Positions 1 through 10,139 of a stretch of DNA of 64,000 nt are shown piece after piece. Positions within the stretch are counted from its first letter, which is position 1, and each line of letters starts with the position of its first letter. This stretch comes from Ceriagrion tenellum (lineage: Eukaryota > Arthropoda > Insecta > Odonata > Coenagrionidae): NCBI GenBank assembly GCA_963169105.1, contig OY720633.1:164563780-164627779 (forward strand), read 5' to 3'. The notes under the pieces are model-generated. The model saw only the letters and a list, made by a program, of their open reading frames with translations. It was not told the origin of the DNA and ran no database searches. Made by a program: the position numbers and the translations under genes.

Positions 1-424
1 AGTTTCACGCAAATCTGCTCATAAAAAAATGGCTCCAGCCATCTCATGTGGACAAGAGTGGTAATCGTGGATCACTGTCTCTATTTTAATAATTTTTTCA
101 TAAGTTGAAATAGAATTTTAGGGTCACACTTTATTGAAGTGCGTTTGTTTAAGCGTTGAAAATCACCATACTGGCAGCAGTGGAAATTATACAGGAGTTG
201 TATTTAAAATTTTCCATAATTACCCTACGTTATGATTGGTATTCGAAAGTTGAACGAAGTTATATCTAAATATGTTGTATTCGAATGTTAGATTAAATAT
301 GACACTTGATTATTGCAGGCTGACAATTTTAACTGTTAGAAATGTAGTATTTTCCGTTTTACTGAAAACCTGCCGTAATATAATCGAATTATTACGAAAA
401 ATACGTCATGTGCCGTAAGTCTAC
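1..424. other. AT-rich sequence, nothing recognised
   Basis: No open frame of note, no repeat and no RNA gene is visible. The composition is AT-rich, like most of the window. Confidence 0.5.
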
Positions 425-775
425 ATTTTAAGCTGTGCTGAATGCGCCTCCAAGGAGGACTAAGCACACTCCACTCTTCAGATGCCACTTTAGTCTGGTG
501 GATGTCTGCAAATATGAACCGCTAACTGGGATGATGCGCACGGCTAATGAATTTTTGAATAATTTTAAAGATGCTGATTTTATTTCTGACCCTTTAGTGT
601 GCCTAAAAAAGAAAATGTTCGTATTTTTTAATAGAACCTGAACAGTCGTTTTCCTTTTTTTTCTTTTTCCTGATTGATTCATCTACGTATTTATTTATTT
701 TATTGTATTTTTATTATAACACATGTAATTGGGGTTACCTGTATGATTTAAATAAATTATTATTATTATTATTAA
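425..775 (+). mobile_element. F5: 3' end of a jockey-like LINE with (ATT)n tail
   Basis: An open frame at 435-641 encodes 68 residues. Its pattern is PL-x-RM-x-TAN-x-F, then a D-x-F-like step, then a lysine-rich end (CLKKKMF). This resembles the extreme C-terminus of jockey/R1-type LINE ORF2 proteins, where a PLxRMxxxxN...DxF...FKxxL pattern precedes the stop. About 110 bases of 3' UTR follow, then an (ATT)n tail at 756-774, a common LINE 3' end in insects. Endonuclease and polymerase domains are absent, so this is a heavily 5'-truncated dead copy. The family call rests on the C-terminal pattern plus the tail and is moderate. Confidence 0.55.
756..774 (+). repeat. (ATT)n tail of the F5 LINE
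   Basis: Six ATT units close the F5 LINE fragment. A tail of this type marks the 3' junction of the insertion and shows the element lies on the + strand. Confidence 0.7.
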
Positions 776-939
776 GATAGCATTGAGTGGCCAAATCGGT
801 ATGATGCAATTTTTCACTATCGCTGTGTCTAGATATCGCTAATGATGTAACGTGCTATGTAAATTTTCTCGCAAATCTGATCGCAAACAAAAAAAATGCT
901 CCAACCTCCTTAAGCGGCAGCCGAGCGGAGCCCCGAATG

Positions 940-1345
940 ATTTATGTGAAGGGTATTCATCAGGATGGGGTCCGTTTTTCGGAACGGGGCGACGGGAAGG
1001 AGGGGAGGGGGGGCTGGCCGAGGGTTTTAGAATCGGGGGAAGCCGACGCTCTCAGGCTTTTGGATTGCCGATGGCGCTGTGCCGTGCGCCGCATCTTCCT
1101 CCCGCAGTGGGCTCACACGCCCGGCCGGGGTCCGGTCCATCTCCTCATCTGCCCATTTCGCATGCACACGTGTGTGTAAGTGTGTGGACTCCCGGAATAG
1201 GACCGCCGCCGCTGGACATTCGAGAGAGTGGGCTCTGAAAGGGGCGCTTATGGATTTCCGTTTTCGGCCTAAAGGGTTCCTAAGGTGGGGGGGAATGTGG
1301 GAGGGGGGGAGTAGGAGAGTCAGGCGACTGGCCCCCATTCCACTC
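940..1345. other. GC-rich island, G-rich on + strand
   Basis: Runs of GGGG and GGGAGG dominate 970-1030 and 1285-1325. Several overlapping frames stay open on both strands, which is expected from the base composition and is not evidence of a gene. CpG is not depleted. No promoter element or conserved protein is recognisable. Confidence 0.5.
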
Positions 1346-1551
1346 CCCGGGCGATGCGTTTTAAATTATTATCATCGAATGTAGTCGAACGGCTTTGGGT
1401 TTACGGACGCCATCGCCGAACGAACCGACTTCCTCTCCTATCCACTCCTCTCTTGCCTGAAAGCCGACCTAGCCGTTGGATTCAGTTCACACGATTCGCT
1501 CGATTTCCGTCCGCCTATGTCGCTCTCTACCCTGATAGTGGTCGCACCACG

Positions 1552-1956
1552 AGCCATTACAACATGACATATAGTGTTTCACAACTTTTAGAGGAATTAA
1601 GGTGGGAGCCCCTAGAGACTCGGAGGCTACACGCTGGGCTTAGGCTGCTTGACAAATTCAGAACTGATATTTTTCAGAGCGGCATAGAGGATATTATCAT
1701 GACTCCTCACTACATCTCTAGGTCTGACAGATGCAATAAAATAAGAGAGATACTCTGTCGAACAGATATGTACAAAAACTCGTTCTTTCCGCGAACAATA
1801 AGCTACAACAATAAAAATTGAGGTCCACTAAATACGTTCCTATAATATATGTCACAATTCCATCTCCAAAAACTTACACCTTTACACGGCTGGTGACCTA
1901 ACACCCCCTGCCACACGCCCATGCGGCGCCTCGCAGGGTATTATGTAGATGTAGAT
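1552..1956 (+). mobile_element. F1 CR1/L2-like LINE, 3' fragment (copy 1)
   Basis: The frame at 1552-1818 encodes the last ~90 residues of an F1 LINE ORF2. It contains TYSVSQLL, RWEPLETRRLHAGLRLLDKF, then FQSGIEDI, PHYISRSDR and a terminal FFPRTIS before TGA. The same order occurs at 37.9-38.6 kb and, diverged, at 2.7-4.2 kb and 61.2-62.3 kb. The 3' UTR holds the family signature GGCTGGTGACCTAACACC and a CCTGCCACACGCC block, ending in GTAGATGTAGATG at 1943-1956. The polymerase motifs are missing, so the copy is 5'-truncated. The left boundary is placed where similarity to the other copies starts and is good to about 20 bases. Confidence 0.8.
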
Positions 1957-2744
1957 GGTCCGATTTCTGAATCGCCGCTTATTTTTCCATTATTTCATGT
2001 GGATGATGAGACTAATGGAGAAACATCAATTCCGTTACTGATTTAAGGCAAACTAGTGTTCTTTATGGAATACGTTTTCGCCGTAAAGGGCGGTCAAAAC
2101 GTTGTATTTAACATTTTTCGAATGTAAGTATGTGCCAAACTGGACGAAATCATAATATCTGGAGAAAGTGCTTTAACGGGCCAAACCTTGGTGAAATCGG
2201 AATGAAAATTTGTTCTTTGAATTGGCAAAGTATTTTCTTGCTCCCTCTGGTTATTAGGTAGTGATAACTCCACCCCATCATTAGTTCGCCTTTTTTTGTA
2301 ACGCTTTGGGAAGAGGAAATGTGTCATCCAATGTTGTCATGCAAAATAAAGCCTAGAGACCTATGTAGGCATTCATTCTGTAAAATAATGCACTTTGCAT
2401 CCATCGCCTGTGCAATACTGATCATGACGTTGGATCACCTAAAAGTGTGAATGGAAACTTGGCCTTTATAACTGCTCTTTCTATCCTCCTTTTTTATTTT
2501 TTGCCTAATATTTTATCGCTGTTGACTCAATAGTAATGAAAATATTAAATTTTTGAAGTACGCATATATAAATATACTCGACACCAGAGACTTTATATTT
2601 TTGATTGACTTGAATAATGTTGGGAGGTTAGTCAGACACACAAATGCACTTGCATTTGTAACTATTGTTGGCTCTAACCTCATTTTTTTTATTTTACGTA
2701 TATTCCTCGTTTTATTTTTCCCTGAGAGCTTTCTCTCTTACCCA
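1957..2744. other. AT-rich spacer between two F1 LINE copies
   Basis: Only short frames are present (72 and 77 codons), with no recognisable product. No terminal repeat or splice pair could be supported. Confidence 0.4.
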
Positions 2745-2764
2745 AATCTTTTCACGTCGCAATT

Positions 2765-4102
2765 TTTGTAGATCATGCGAAACACTGCTCGCGCTCTTTC
2801 TTCTCGACGTTCTCAAATCTGGTGAATCGAAAAGACGGGTTGACGCACTATTTCTAGACTTTAAGAAAGCTTTCTTCACGGTACCTCACAGAAAACTATT
2901 ATACAAATTAGAGTCATGCGGGTTAAACGAACAAGTACTAAACTGGATACTCGACTTTCTGAGTGATCGAAAGCAAAAAGTAGGTCTTGACGGAATTAGC
3001 TCTGATATAGTTAAAGTTACATCAGGTGTCCAGCTAGGAAGCATTATTGGCCCACTTTTGTTCATTATATATATAAACGACCTCTGCTCCCGAATTAGCA
3101 GTAACATACATTTATTTGCCGACGACGCTGCCATATACCGCGAAATTAGTGAACACTCTGACTTTGAAATTCTGTCATCGGACTTAAACAACGTTCATGC
3201 GTGGAGCAAAGAGTGGGGACTAGAACTTAATCTGAGCAAATGCACGGCGGTGCAATTATTGCGTAGGTCGTCCAACTATCCCCATGTATATGTTGTGGAT
3301 GGCGTTTGCATAAATGCGACATATGAAGTGAAATACCTGGGAGTTACGATAACTTCGAACCTATCGTGGGGGACACATAAAAGAAATATTTGTGGCAGAG
3401 CCCTGAAGAAGCTAGGATTTGTCAAGCGTGCTGTGGGAAGATTTTCGGATGAAAAAGTGAAAGAGAAGTGCTAATTCGCACTCTTCCGGCCACACCTTGA
3501 ATATGCAGCGTGCATATGGGATCCGGCGGAGAAAGGCTTAGTCCATGAACATAATAAAATACAAAGGAAAGCTGCGTGATTTGTAAAAAACTGCTACGGC
3601 CGAACAGAAAGCGTTACACAGATTTTGAACGATTTAGGGTTGGAGCCGCTAGAGACTCAGAGGCTACGCGCTAGGCTTAGATTGCTTGAGCAATTGAGAA
3701 TGGATATCTTTCAGAGCGACACGGAGAACATCATATTAGAACCGCATTATAAATAAATAAAATAAATAAATAAAATAAATAAATAAAATAAATAAATAAA
3801 ATAAATAAATAAAATAAATAAATAAAATAAATAAATAAAATAAATAAATAAAATAAATAAATAAAATAAATAAATAAAATAAATAAATAAAATAAATAAA
3901 TAAAATAAATAAATAAAATAAATAAATAAAATAAATAAATAAAATAAATAAATAAAATAAATAAATAAAATAAATAAATAAAATAAAATAAATTACATTT
4001 CCACGTCCGACAGAATCGATAAACTAAGAGAGATATTTCGCCGAACGGATAGGTATGGGAATTCGTTTTTCCTCCGAACAATTAAGGACTTTAATATATG
4101 CT
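2765..4102 (+). pseudogene. Broken ORF2 (reverse transcriptase) of F1 LINE
   Basis: In the family this protein copies the element RNA into DNA by target-primed reverse transcription in the nucleus. Here the frame carries two stops, altered residues in motifs A and B and a large simple-repeat insertion, so no active enzyme can be made. The FADD catalytic pair is still intact. Compared with a full LINE ORF2 the N-terminal endonuclease is missing, leaving roughly the palm, thumb and C-terminal tail. Confidence 0.8.
3751..3992 (+). repeat. 13-bp minisatellite inside a LINE ORF
   Basis: About 18-19 near-perfect copies of AAAATAAATAAAT. The 13-base period gives a 13-residue repeat in the antisense frame. 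It interrupts the F1 ORF between PHY (3742-3750) and the STSDR-like continuation (~3997). Copy 1 and the 38-kb copy have uninterrupted sequence at this point. The insertion is bounded by ATTA on both sides. The unit resembles the AAAT-rich tail of the SINE at 29941-30148, so a retroposed tail or slippage from an A-rich codon run could have seeded it. Confidence 0.9.
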
Positions 4103-4410
4103 AGGCGGGACTTTGTTTTATTATTTTTTTGTTGTTGTCGGCTGGTGACCTAACACCCCCTGCCACATGCCTTTTGAGGCGGCTTGCGGGGTAGTATGTA
4201 GATGTAGATGTATGTTTCAGCCAATAATGTGAATGACGAGCATCCTTCGATAACTCCTTATTCCAATGTATTACCTTTCAATGTTTTCCACCCTTCATAT
4301 TGAACGTTATGAGTCATTTTTTAAAGAACGGTTATAGATGAAGGGTTTGAGGAAAATATCTAATTGTCGAAAGTAATTTGAAAATCATATTAAGCTTTAT
4401 TTATATATTT

Positions 4411-5085
4411 GCGAATGAATGATATTGCCCTCGAAGACTAAAACCATAGTATGCGGAAGAGTGAAGCTGAATGTAGAAGTCACCGAGAGAGGAGAGAAAT
4501 TAGAGCAAGTGGATTCCTTCGCTTATCTCGGAAGTACCATCGCGTTGGACGGAAGAAGTATAACGGACATCAAGCGGAGGATAGCCCAAGCTAAGAAGGC
4601 GTTCATGGGAAAAAGACGACTGCTGTGCTCAAAGAAGATAGAACGACAAACCAGGAAACAGTATGTGAAAATATTCGGGTGGAGCGTAGCGCTCTTTGGA
4701 TCGGAAGCATGGACCATCGGAAAAGCTGACCAGAAAAGACTAGAAGCATTCGAAAGCTGGTGTTGAAGGAGAATGCTGAAGATACTAAGGACGGACAAAA
4801 TGAGAAAGTTACAGAAGAGTAAAAGAGGAAAGGACTATATAGAATACCATACAGAAAAGAAGAACCAGATGGATTTGGCAACACCCTGCGACACAATGGG
4901 TATATGCAGAACACAATTGAAGGTTAAACAGAGAAAAGTCCCCAGAGGAAGACCCAGAAATAAGTTCATGGACCAAATAAAGAGGAAAGTATATAGGAAG
5001 AGATACCAGGAGGTACGGGAATTAGCGTTCGATAGAGAAAGGTGTAGTCAACCATAGGATTGAACAACCGATGAATGAATATTGC
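4411..5085 (+). mobile_element. F3 RTE-like LINE, C-terminal part of ORF2
   Basis: The frame at 4419-4766 encodes KTKTIVCGR, VDSFAYLGSTIALDGRS, TDIKRRIAQAKKAF, then WSVALFGSEAWTI, KRLEAFESWC and a stop where family members have WCYRRM. A second frame (4773-5057) continues with RRMLKI...RGRPRNKFMDQIKRKV and ends at DRERCSQP. This order (YLGS, DIK, YGSE.WT, AFE.W, RRML, RGRPR) is that of the thumb/connection region of RTE/BovB-type LINEs. The polymerase palm is lost. GAATGAAT motifs occur at both the left edge (4411-4420) and the right edge (5078-5085), possibly the element tail and a target duplication. Confidence 0.75.
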
Positions 5086-5924
5086 ACTCTCGTCGTCTCC
5101 GCTGTTGCCATGCAGTCGAATGGCTGCCGAGTACTAAAGCAGTTATGAAGGAAGGCGATTTTTTCTTGAATGAGGCTCAGAAATGAAAACATCATGGGAA
5201 GTGCCGGCAATAGTTAGAATGATATACTTAACATCCTCCTTCACATGTGGCTAAGATAATTTTGGACGAACGTCTATTTGTTGGAAACGAAAAAACAATA
5301 AATGGAACGTTTGAAGTTATGGAGAACCTGACCCGGTGTGAAGCCCGAGAGCTTTCAGATGAATATATTGTTTTTATTTGTGGCAACTTAATGAAAGTCT
5401 ACTCTCAACGGAATTGATATTTTGTTTCACTAGTGCTCATCGATGGAACTGCGACAGTCTGAGTCACCCATGGCTTATTGTTCCGCATAGAATCTGGAGG
5501 GCTGGTACTCAGGGGAAACTAGGTCAAATAAATTTTTTTTAAATGCCTTTCAAACAGGCACTTTTGGGTTTGCAGTGCGATCAGCAGTGATATTTTTTGT
5601 GTTTTCGTAGGTTGTATTTGTTTTATCATTTCTCATTTGTCATTTCGAATTCCAGTGTATATATTACTTATTTTTAATCTAAGGCGTGTGAGGATTTAAT
5701 TGTCGTAGTGGGCACTGACTGCGAGGAATTAGTATGAATATGAGATTGAATAGTAATATGGCGTTCTTTTTTCCCTAGGTATTAGACCTTTACTAATCTT
5801 ATACGAAACCAATGCGGCGTCCCAGTTTATAGTCCTTTCCGATATTTTTCTCTTAAACCCATCGTAGCGAAGATATAAGAATGGGAGGAGAGCCGTGGAA
5901 TCTTTTTGTAATAGAAGAGAGCTC
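5086..5924. other. AT-rich sequence, nothing recognised
   Basis: No frame above about 60 codons, no repeat unit and no convincing splice pair were seen. Confidence 0.4.
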
Positions 5925-6345
5925 CAGTCCTATCTGGCTAATAACTGGGAGTCTATGTAAGGACATAAAGAGGAGGCTGGTGAATGGCTAGACGTGGAGT
6001 GTAGCGATAAGTTAGGGCAGAAGCGTGGGCTCTGAGAAGGGACGACGAGATCAGACCGAGGGCTTTCGAGATGTGGATGTGGAGGAGGATGATGAATCGA
6101 AGGGTGGATTGAAAGGAAGACAAACGAGGAAGTACTTGGTGTGGTGTGGGAGGAAAGGGAACTTCCGGATGAGATCAAGAGGAGGTAGGGTATGTGGCTG
6201 GAAGGGGTGGTTGCACAAGGCAGTGATAGAGGGAAGAAAGTTGGGTTAGCGGCGAAGGGAAGGTCTTATGGACGGGGTGAAGAAGAGGAGGATGATCGCG
6301 TCGACGAGGAAAATAAAGGGAGATAAGGCCCTCCGCGTGTGAAAA
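5925..6345 (+). mobile_element. F2 RTE-like LINE fragment (copy 1)
   Basis: Read across frames, this gives DIKRRLV, then GAEAWAL, AFEMWMWRRMM, a KTNEEV-like block, VEEERKLL, RRRVGWLEGVV, an IEGRK-like block and a final MDGVKK-like stretch. These blocks recur at 43.1, 54.5, 57.6 and 60.8 kb on this strand and at 21.6-22.3 and 27.7-28.0 kb on the other. Several frameshifts separate them, so the copy is old. Only the C-terminal third of ORF2 and some 3' UTR (GTGTGAAAATGTGG near 6340) remain. Confidence 0.7.
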
Positions 6346-6612
6346 TGTGGCGGTTTTTCTCGACTTTTTATGAATAGTGTGTAAATTTGCTTCGATTCTA
6401 GGCGCCTAAGTCAATACGGAGGCACTGACGAATGGCATTAGCCTTGAAACTTGAAATTTTCCTCACGTCATGAGATATATATCGAAAATTTTCTAGCTCA
6501 ATAATTCGTCCAAATTTTGCTGGACTAAATTCTTACCGCTAGATGTATCAGTACATTCACTACCCTGTTAGTTAATATATTTTGGCCTGTTATTTTTCAT
6601 GTTTTACCTCAG

Positions 6613-6802
6613 AACCGAGCACGTGTATTTACTTGGTAAAGTTAATCCTGATTCAAAGATATTTAGCGCTGGCAGCATCATGTTTTGCGTCACTGGAATC
6701 GTACCTCTGCTTACGAATATCATCTGCAGGTTCGCAAATGAACACAAAATGGTTCCGTTGTATTCCATTCGCACTCCCAAGATTATTCAGCGAAATGAAT
6801 GA
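6613..6802 (+). CDS. Candidate terminal coding exon, membrane-type protein
   Basis: A strong 3' splice site (pyrimidine-rich TTATTTTTCATGTTTTACCTCAG, seen as two adjoining tracts) ends at 6612. One base then completes a codon and 62 codons follow to TGA at 6800-6802. The peptide starts TEHVYLLGKVNPDSK, has a hydrophobic segment (IFSAGSIMFCVTGIVPLL, about residues 16-33) and ends VPLYSIRTPKIIQRNE, a plausible short basic cytoplasmic tail. An AATAAA lies at 6819-6824 and another at 6851-6856, as expected for a last exon. I do not recognise the family, and no upstream exon was found. A chance frame of this length is possible. An internal ATG at 6599 gives the same frame but lies before the acceptor. 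Confidence 0.35.
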
Positions 6803-6818
6803 TTTTAAGTATGTTTTA

Positions 6819-6856
6819 AATAAAGAAAAATGTTAAAGATGTTTAAAAAAAATAAA
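6819..6856 (+). terminator. Candidate polyadenylation signals
   Basis: AATAAA occurs at 6819-6824 and 6851-6856, 17 and 49 bases after the stop of the candidate terminal exon. In AT-rich DNA the hexamer is common, so the value lies only in its position. Confidence 0.3.
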
Positions 6857-6859
6857 TGT

Positions 6860-8285
6860 TTTAAATCTTTGACGAACTATCCTTTTGTCGTTCGAAAAGA
6901 TATTTTTAATCCAGTGAGTAATTGGAATAGTTTCATCGTCGAATAAAATAAACTCTAAATGAATTCATTCAAATGTTCAACCTCAATGATATTGGTCCAG
7001 TCGCAGTGGGGTGGATGTGTGCCTGAAGGATGTTATTCACGTATTTCCGTTGTGATAACGTGGAATCGACTCGGCCACTTCAATTGTTGGGGGCAGAGCT
7101 CATACTTATACAGCTTTGTGAAACTTGGGAAACAATTAATTCGACTGCTGATTGCAGGCAGTCTAAAGCCCTGGAAGAACGGCCGAGTGGTGCACACCTC
7201 GATTCATTTTAGGTCACTTTTGATGATGTTTTCTGGGAGGTTGTCGATGAGGGTATCATTTTCAATCCTGTACGATTTGTCTGTGGATTTAGGATCGATG
7301 ATTTCGGCCGCATGATTTTCGCAACCATGCTCCTATGTATGTATTATTAGCTGAAGGAGTTGTTTGGATGTGTTGAATTAAATCGGTATGAGGCTGGTGC
7401 TCGCGACTGTGAGGATTGTTCGTAAATTCAACCAATGAATGCGTTATAGCATTTTATTTATCAGCAGTAATAATTGTTACATTTGAGCTCTTTTGCGAAT
7501 GTTCTCTCCTCTCATACCTCAGTATTTATTTAGGCTTTCCAAGGTTAAAGTTGGAAATGGGCTTTCGGTTGATATTTTTTGTTGCTTCCGCGCTAGAGTG
7601 GCTTCACTATCGCAATCAATGAAGAGTAATTTCGGAGACATGCGATCCTCGTGTCAAGTCTGGAATATTTTGCGCGTAGTAGGCAGAATTATATATCGAC
7701 ATCTACTGTCTTTTAAATAGTTCTAAAATACTGTTAAGGAAAATAATGATGGCATCAATAGCTCGCAAAAGTTAAGGAGGCCATCCCTGGATATTTATAA
7801 GTTACCGTTGGTGAATACGTGTAGCCATTCCTTGCGGGACTGACTTCCTGCGAAACATATTTTAGACACTAGTCAGCTCTGAAATTTGCTTCCCTTTATC
7901 GTAAAGTATTGTATTAAAATTCATTATTCATCCCAAGTGCAATTTTTCCTCCTCAGCGGACCTTATCTAACATCAAATCATATTTTATTAAATATCACAT
8001 TTATATCCATATGTAAAATTTAGGCTAGTACCTCATATGTTATCACTTTAAGAATGCTCTGAATGAAATGGTCGTGTACTGTTATCTATGGGTCCTGTGT
8101 ACAATTTATGAAGGTGTTTGCTATCTTGGCTTTATTGCAGCAGCGATTTTTCATGGGAAAACGCAGTCTTTAAATTGATGTATTGTTTTCCAAGATAAAT
8201 CTGTTTCCCTCATTTTGACCGGATGTTTGTAACTCGGCGGGGTCTTTTAATTATTCTGCTGGTGTATTTAATTATTCCAACGTCA
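6860..8285. other. AT-rich sequence with one 118-codon open frame, no call
   Basis: A frame of 118 codons at 6959-7315(+) and 68-75-codon frames at 7416-7720 are present. The peptides are serine/leucine-rich with no recognisable motif, and competing frames overlap them. I regard them as chance. No repeat structure was seen. Confidence 0.35.
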
Positions 8286-8289
8286 GAAA

Positions 8290-8720
8290 TAAGAACGAGA
8301 GGTTCAGGAGTGGAGGAGGGAAGGGGGTTGGACTGGAGAGAATGGCCGTGCGTAGTGGTTTTAACGGGAGTGAATGTGGGAGGGGGTGAGGGGAGGGTTC
8401 ATTCCTTCGGCGAGGGAGGAGGAGGAGGGGGCATCTCTGAGGGAGCGCCCCCGCTTCTTACGCCCATTCTTCTTGAAGTTAAATGTAATTAAAAATGGAG
8501 GAGGTTGAAGGGGAGAGTGGGAGCAATGAAAGGTTGGGACACAAGGGAAGGGTCTTCCTGGAATACATGTGCGTGGGGCGGGGGGGGGGGAATGGTGGGG
8601 AGGAGTGGGGAGGAGCGGAGAGGGGAAGTGGGGGGGATTCCAGGTTGGAGAAAGAGACTGAGGGGGTTGGAGGAAGAGAACGAAGAGTAAGTGGGCATTG
8701 GGGGTGGTGTGTTATAGGGG
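8290..8720. other. Purine-rich island with a G homopolymer
   Basis: The + strand is almost continuously G/A-rich (GGGGAGGGAGG-type runs). An uninterrupted run of about 13 G sits near 8578-8590 and further G-runs follow to 8640, which gives strong G-quadruplex potential on the + strand. Open frames here encode low-complexity Gly/Glu/Arg peptides (or Pro/Ser on the other strand) and are composition artefacts. Confidence 0.6.
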
Positions 8721-8817
8721 TTTGTAAAAAATCTCGATACTCTACTCTTATCGATATACATTTTTTTCGATCCAAACTACCATCGTATTCGATATTTCTA
8801 TTTCAATAATGGAAGGA

Positions 8818-9436
8818 AAGTGGTAGGTAGTATGTGGAGCATATCAAGGAATGAGTGCCTGTCTAAGGAAGCGAAAATCGCCGTGTACAAAAGTGTACTT
8901 CTCCCCACTTTGTTGTATGGTGGTGAAACATGGGTATATCAGGATAGACATAAGAGTATACTCAACGCCGTGGGTATGAGTTATCTGAGGAGTGTTTGCA
9001 GCAAATGTAGGATGGATCAGGTCAGGAATGAGTGGGTAATAAATGAATGTGGGTTAAATGCTCCAGTAATAAACGTGTATGAAAGGAAGGAGTGTGATTC
9101 GTTGGTTTGGCCATGTTGAGAGAATGGATGAGAGTAGAACGAAACAGGTATATGAGAGTAGAATGAATGGTATGAGAGGTAGAGGTAGGCCGAGAAAGTT
9201 GTGGTTGAATGTGGTTGAGGAAATTCTTAAAAGGAGGGATATTAGGAGTCTTAAAAACAGGAGGGCGTGTATGAAGCAGTGTGTGGGGGTAAATGAGGAG
9301 AAAGAGGTTTGCAAGGATTGGTCAGTATGGAGGAAATTACTGAAACAGAGTTAGTTGTACAAATATGTATTTATGAGTGAAATTTGATGACTCTGCTTAC
9401 CCCGGAAGGGAACGGCGTGATTGGTATGTATGTATA
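8818..9436 (+). mobile_element. F4 LINE, 3' third (copy 1)
   Basis: The frame from 8820 encodes SRNECLSKEAKIAVYKSVLL, LLYGGETWV, QDRHKS and NEWVINECGLNAPV. A +1 shift near 9095 moves to the frame at 9079-9354, which encodes RWFGHVERMDESR, MRGRGRPRKLWLNVVEE, WRKLLKQS and a stop. These are thumb/C-terminal blocks of an RTE-related LINE. The 3' UTR runs through a CCCCGGAAGGGAACGGCG block, also found at all three other F4 copies, and ends in GTATGTATGTAT at ~9436. The RT palm and endonuclease are missing. The left edge at ~8818 matches the left edge of the 27.6-kb and 32.5-kb copies, which is unusual for random 5' truncation. Confidence 0.8.
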
Positions 9437-10139
9437 ATTTACTCGGGCTCATTCTGTCGTAACTTTACCTTAATTATCGAGTTCAGTAGATTTGGTTTTA
9501 ATTGGCCGTGCTGTTGGAAAGGGAAGCCTATTTGGATAGCCAAATGAAACGGATAATCCATTCATGCTCAACTTTTTTTTGTTAGTTTTTGCCTTGGTTT
9601 CAGTGCAAAGTTTTCTCCAAGTCTTACGCGTATCTTGCGTTAAAATAAGTTTTTTTCTACCATTTCCTTTCCCGGGCGATCGCTCATTCTATTTATTTCT
9701 CCGAAACATTTCACCCACGTAAATTATATGTTTAGATAGGTGAATCTTATTCTCAGACGTGTAATGCGACCCGTTTTTACCCTCCAACGCATGTTATTTG
9801 CCTTGAAGCAGAGCTGCGCTAGGTATTATAACCATTAGGCCAGAGAGAAAGTTATCTAATCAACATAAAACGTTGATTACCTTGTTACTATTAATGAGTG
9901 TACTGTTTAACGTCATTATTTTATCCTTCTGAAAGTATTTGTTGGAAACTGTAAGTCGGGCCATAACATAGATTAAATTCGATAGTTGCTTATTATTAGT
10001 TGATTTAATTCTTACTTATATCGAGATCGTTGTTTAAATATTTATGTGGCATCGAGAAATTTCATTCGATACTCGTTGTGCGAATATGATCGATATTGTA
10101 GTTACGACACCACATACCTCGTGGAATAGCTCTAGGGAG
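9437..10139. other. AT-rich sequence, nothing recognised
   Basis: No frame, repeat or RNA gene could be supported. Confidence 0.4.

Larger units (their letters stand above)
2745..4213 (+). mobile_element. F1 CR1/L2-like LINE with most of the reverse transcriptase domain (copy 2)
   Basis: This is the longest LINE copy in the window. In frame from about 2765 it encodes RSCETLLALFL, then RT motif A (LDFKKAFFTVPH), motif B (SGVQLGSIIGPLLFIIYINDL), the catalytic FADD box at 3115-3126, EVKYLGVTI, and the connection region HLEYAACIW at ~3496. The usual LINE endonuclease is absent (5' truncation). Damage includes AFD changed to AFF in motif A, VPQGS changed to VQLGS in motif B, a stop at 3472-3474 and a second near 3577. 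A 242-bp minisatellite sits inside the ORF at 3751-3992, after which the frame content resumes with SDRIDKLREIFRRTDRY and ends near 4102. The UTR ends in GTAGATGTAGATG at 4198-4211. Confidence 0.85.

Noticed and set aside
3731..4081. Antisense frame encoding a repeated Tyr-Leu-Phe-Ile protein
   Set aside because: It is the translation of the 13-bp minisatellite and has no coding meaning.
6959..7315. 118-codon plus-strand frame
   Set aside because: No motif, competing overlapping frames, and no splice or promoter support.
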